Origin: Alphaproteobacteria bacterium
GTDB lineage: Bacteria; Pseudomonadota; Alphaproteobacteria; Rhizobiales; Aestuariivirgaceae
DNA length: 25,726 nt
Assembly (NCBI GenBank): GCA_020441605.1
Contig: JAGRLX010000063.1
Location: forward strand, 1-25,726
Reading direction: 5' to 3'
Shown here: one piece after another, positions 25,020 through 25,726 of the stretch
How positions within the stretch are numbered: position 1 is the first letter of the stretch
Layout: each line of letters starts with the position of its first letter
Program-made: the position numbers and the translations under genes
The notes under the pieces: generated by a model
What the model was told of the DNA's origin: nothing
Seen by the model: only the letters and a program-made list of their open reading frames with translations
Databases searched by the model: none

Positions 25020-25726
25020 ATGGCAACCAACATCAAGGGACCGGCGATCTTTCTCGCCCAATTCGCGGGCGATGCCGCGCCATTCAATTCCTGGGATTCG
25101 ATCACCAAGTGGGCTGCTTCACTTGGCTACAAGGGTGTGCAGATCCCGACCTGGGATGGACGGTTGTTCGACCTGAAGAAGGCGGCGTCCTCGAAGACTT
25201 ATTGTGATGAGATCGCCGGCGTCGCGAAGGCCAATGGAGTCGACATCACGGAACTGTCGACTCATCTCCAGGGCCAGCTGATTGCAGTCAATCCTGCCTA
25301 TGACGAGGCTTTCGACGCCTTTGCGCCGCCGGAGCTCCATGGCAAGCCCAAGGACCGCCAGGCCTGGGCGGCCGAACAGGTGACGATGGCCGCCAAGGCC
25401 TCGCGCCATCTCGGTCTCGATGCCAGTGTCACCTTCTCCGGCGCGCTTGCCTGGCCCTATGTCTATCCGTGGCCGCAGCGTCCGGACGGGCTGATCGACA
25501 TGGCCTTCACCGAACTCGCCAAGCGCTGGAAGCCGCTCTTGAACGCCTTCGACGAGGTCGGCGTCGATGTCGGCTTCGAGATCCATCCGGGCGAGGACGT
25601 GTTCGACGGCGCCACCTTCGAGATGTTCCTCGACAAGCTGAAGGGCCATCCGCGCTGCCAGATCAACTACGATCCGTCGCACTTCGTGCTGCAGCACCTC
25701 GACTACCTGTCCTTCATCGACATCTA
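25020..25726 (+). CDS. Sugar phosphate isomerase/epimerase family protein (AP endonuclease 2 TIM barrel), cut by right edge
   Basis: The first 235 residues of a TIM-barrel protein of the xylose-isomerase-like/AP-endonuclease-2 superfamily are present; the C-terminus lies outside the window. The ATG at 25020 follows AAGGAGGG and comes 17 bp after the xylA stop, so it is probably co-transcribed. Recognisable features are the N-terminal strand GPAIFLAQFAGD, the metal-site stretch VGFEIHPGEDVFDG (about 186-199) and NYDPSHFVLQHLDY (about 217-230), typical of IolE/IolH-like isomerases. Relatives in rhizobia usually sit beside Gfo/Idh/MocA dehydrogenases, but the next gene is not visible. The substrate is unknown; a sugar or inositol-type derivative is likely. 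Confidence 0.88.
   Translation, partial: MATNIKGPAIFLAQFAGDAAPFNSWDSITKWAASLGYKGVQIPTWDGRLFDLKKAASSKTYCDEIAGVAKANGVDITELSTHLQGQLIAVNPAYDEAFDAFAPPELHGKPKDRQAWAAEQVTMAAKASRHLGLDASVTFSGALAWPYVYPWPQRPDGLIDMAFTELAKRWKPLLNAFDEVGVDVGFEIHPGEDVFDGATFEMFLDKLKGHPRCQINYDPSHFVLQHLDYLSFIDI

Overview
The window looks like an alphaproteobacterial chromosome or large replicon, most likely from the Hyphomicrobiales (Rhizobiales) or a close relative. GC content is high, gene families are typical of rhizobial carbohydrate and opine/betaine regions, and catabolic operons each sit beside their own ABC transporter. No tRNA, rRNA, CRISPR array, insertion sequence or integrase was seen. The genus cannot be fixed from this sequence alone.

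Layout. (1) 1-3663, minus strand: a CUT1-type sugar ABC transporter in the order binding protein, two permeases and ATPase; the ATPase runs off the left edge. (2) 3664-4052: a non-coding divergent region with operator-like dyads. (3) 4053-5552, plus: phosphomannomutase/phosphoglucomutase, converging on a secreted von Willebrand A (DUF1194) protein at 5536-6282 on the minus strand. (4) 6423-8096, plus: a Tat-exported family-5 (peptide/opine-type) solute-binding protein ending in a strong terminator. (5) 8194-14735, minus: a four-gene operon read right to left, namely an Ldh-family dehydrogenase, a non-pyrrolysine MttB-family methyltransferase and two paralogous TMADH/DgcA-like flavoproteins. 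(6) 14919-19137, plus: two Dpp-type permeases and a fused double ATPase with a long basic tail, divergent from block 5. (7) 19317-21023, plus: a fusion of alpha/beta hydrolase, flavin reductase and a degenerate Nudix-like domain. (8) 21170-25726, plus: a LacI-type regulator, xylulokinase, xylose isomerase and a sugar-phosphate-isomerase-like protein cut by the right edge.

How they may work together. Blocks 1 and 3 suggest uptake of glucose or mannose-type hexoses, with phosphohexose interconversion next door. Block 8 is a xylose operon that probably autoregulates through a LacI-type palindrome just before its first gene. Blocks 4-6, perhaps with block 7, form the most unusual part. One transporter's genes flank enzymes whose relatives remove N-methyl groups (MttB, TMADH/DgcA/StcD) and an Ldh-family enzyme whose relatives reduce cyclic imino acids or keto acids. 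My inference is a dedicated import and catabolic pathway for an N-methylated compound such as a betaine. The substrate is not determinable from the sequence, and no corrinoid protein is visible for the MttB homologue.
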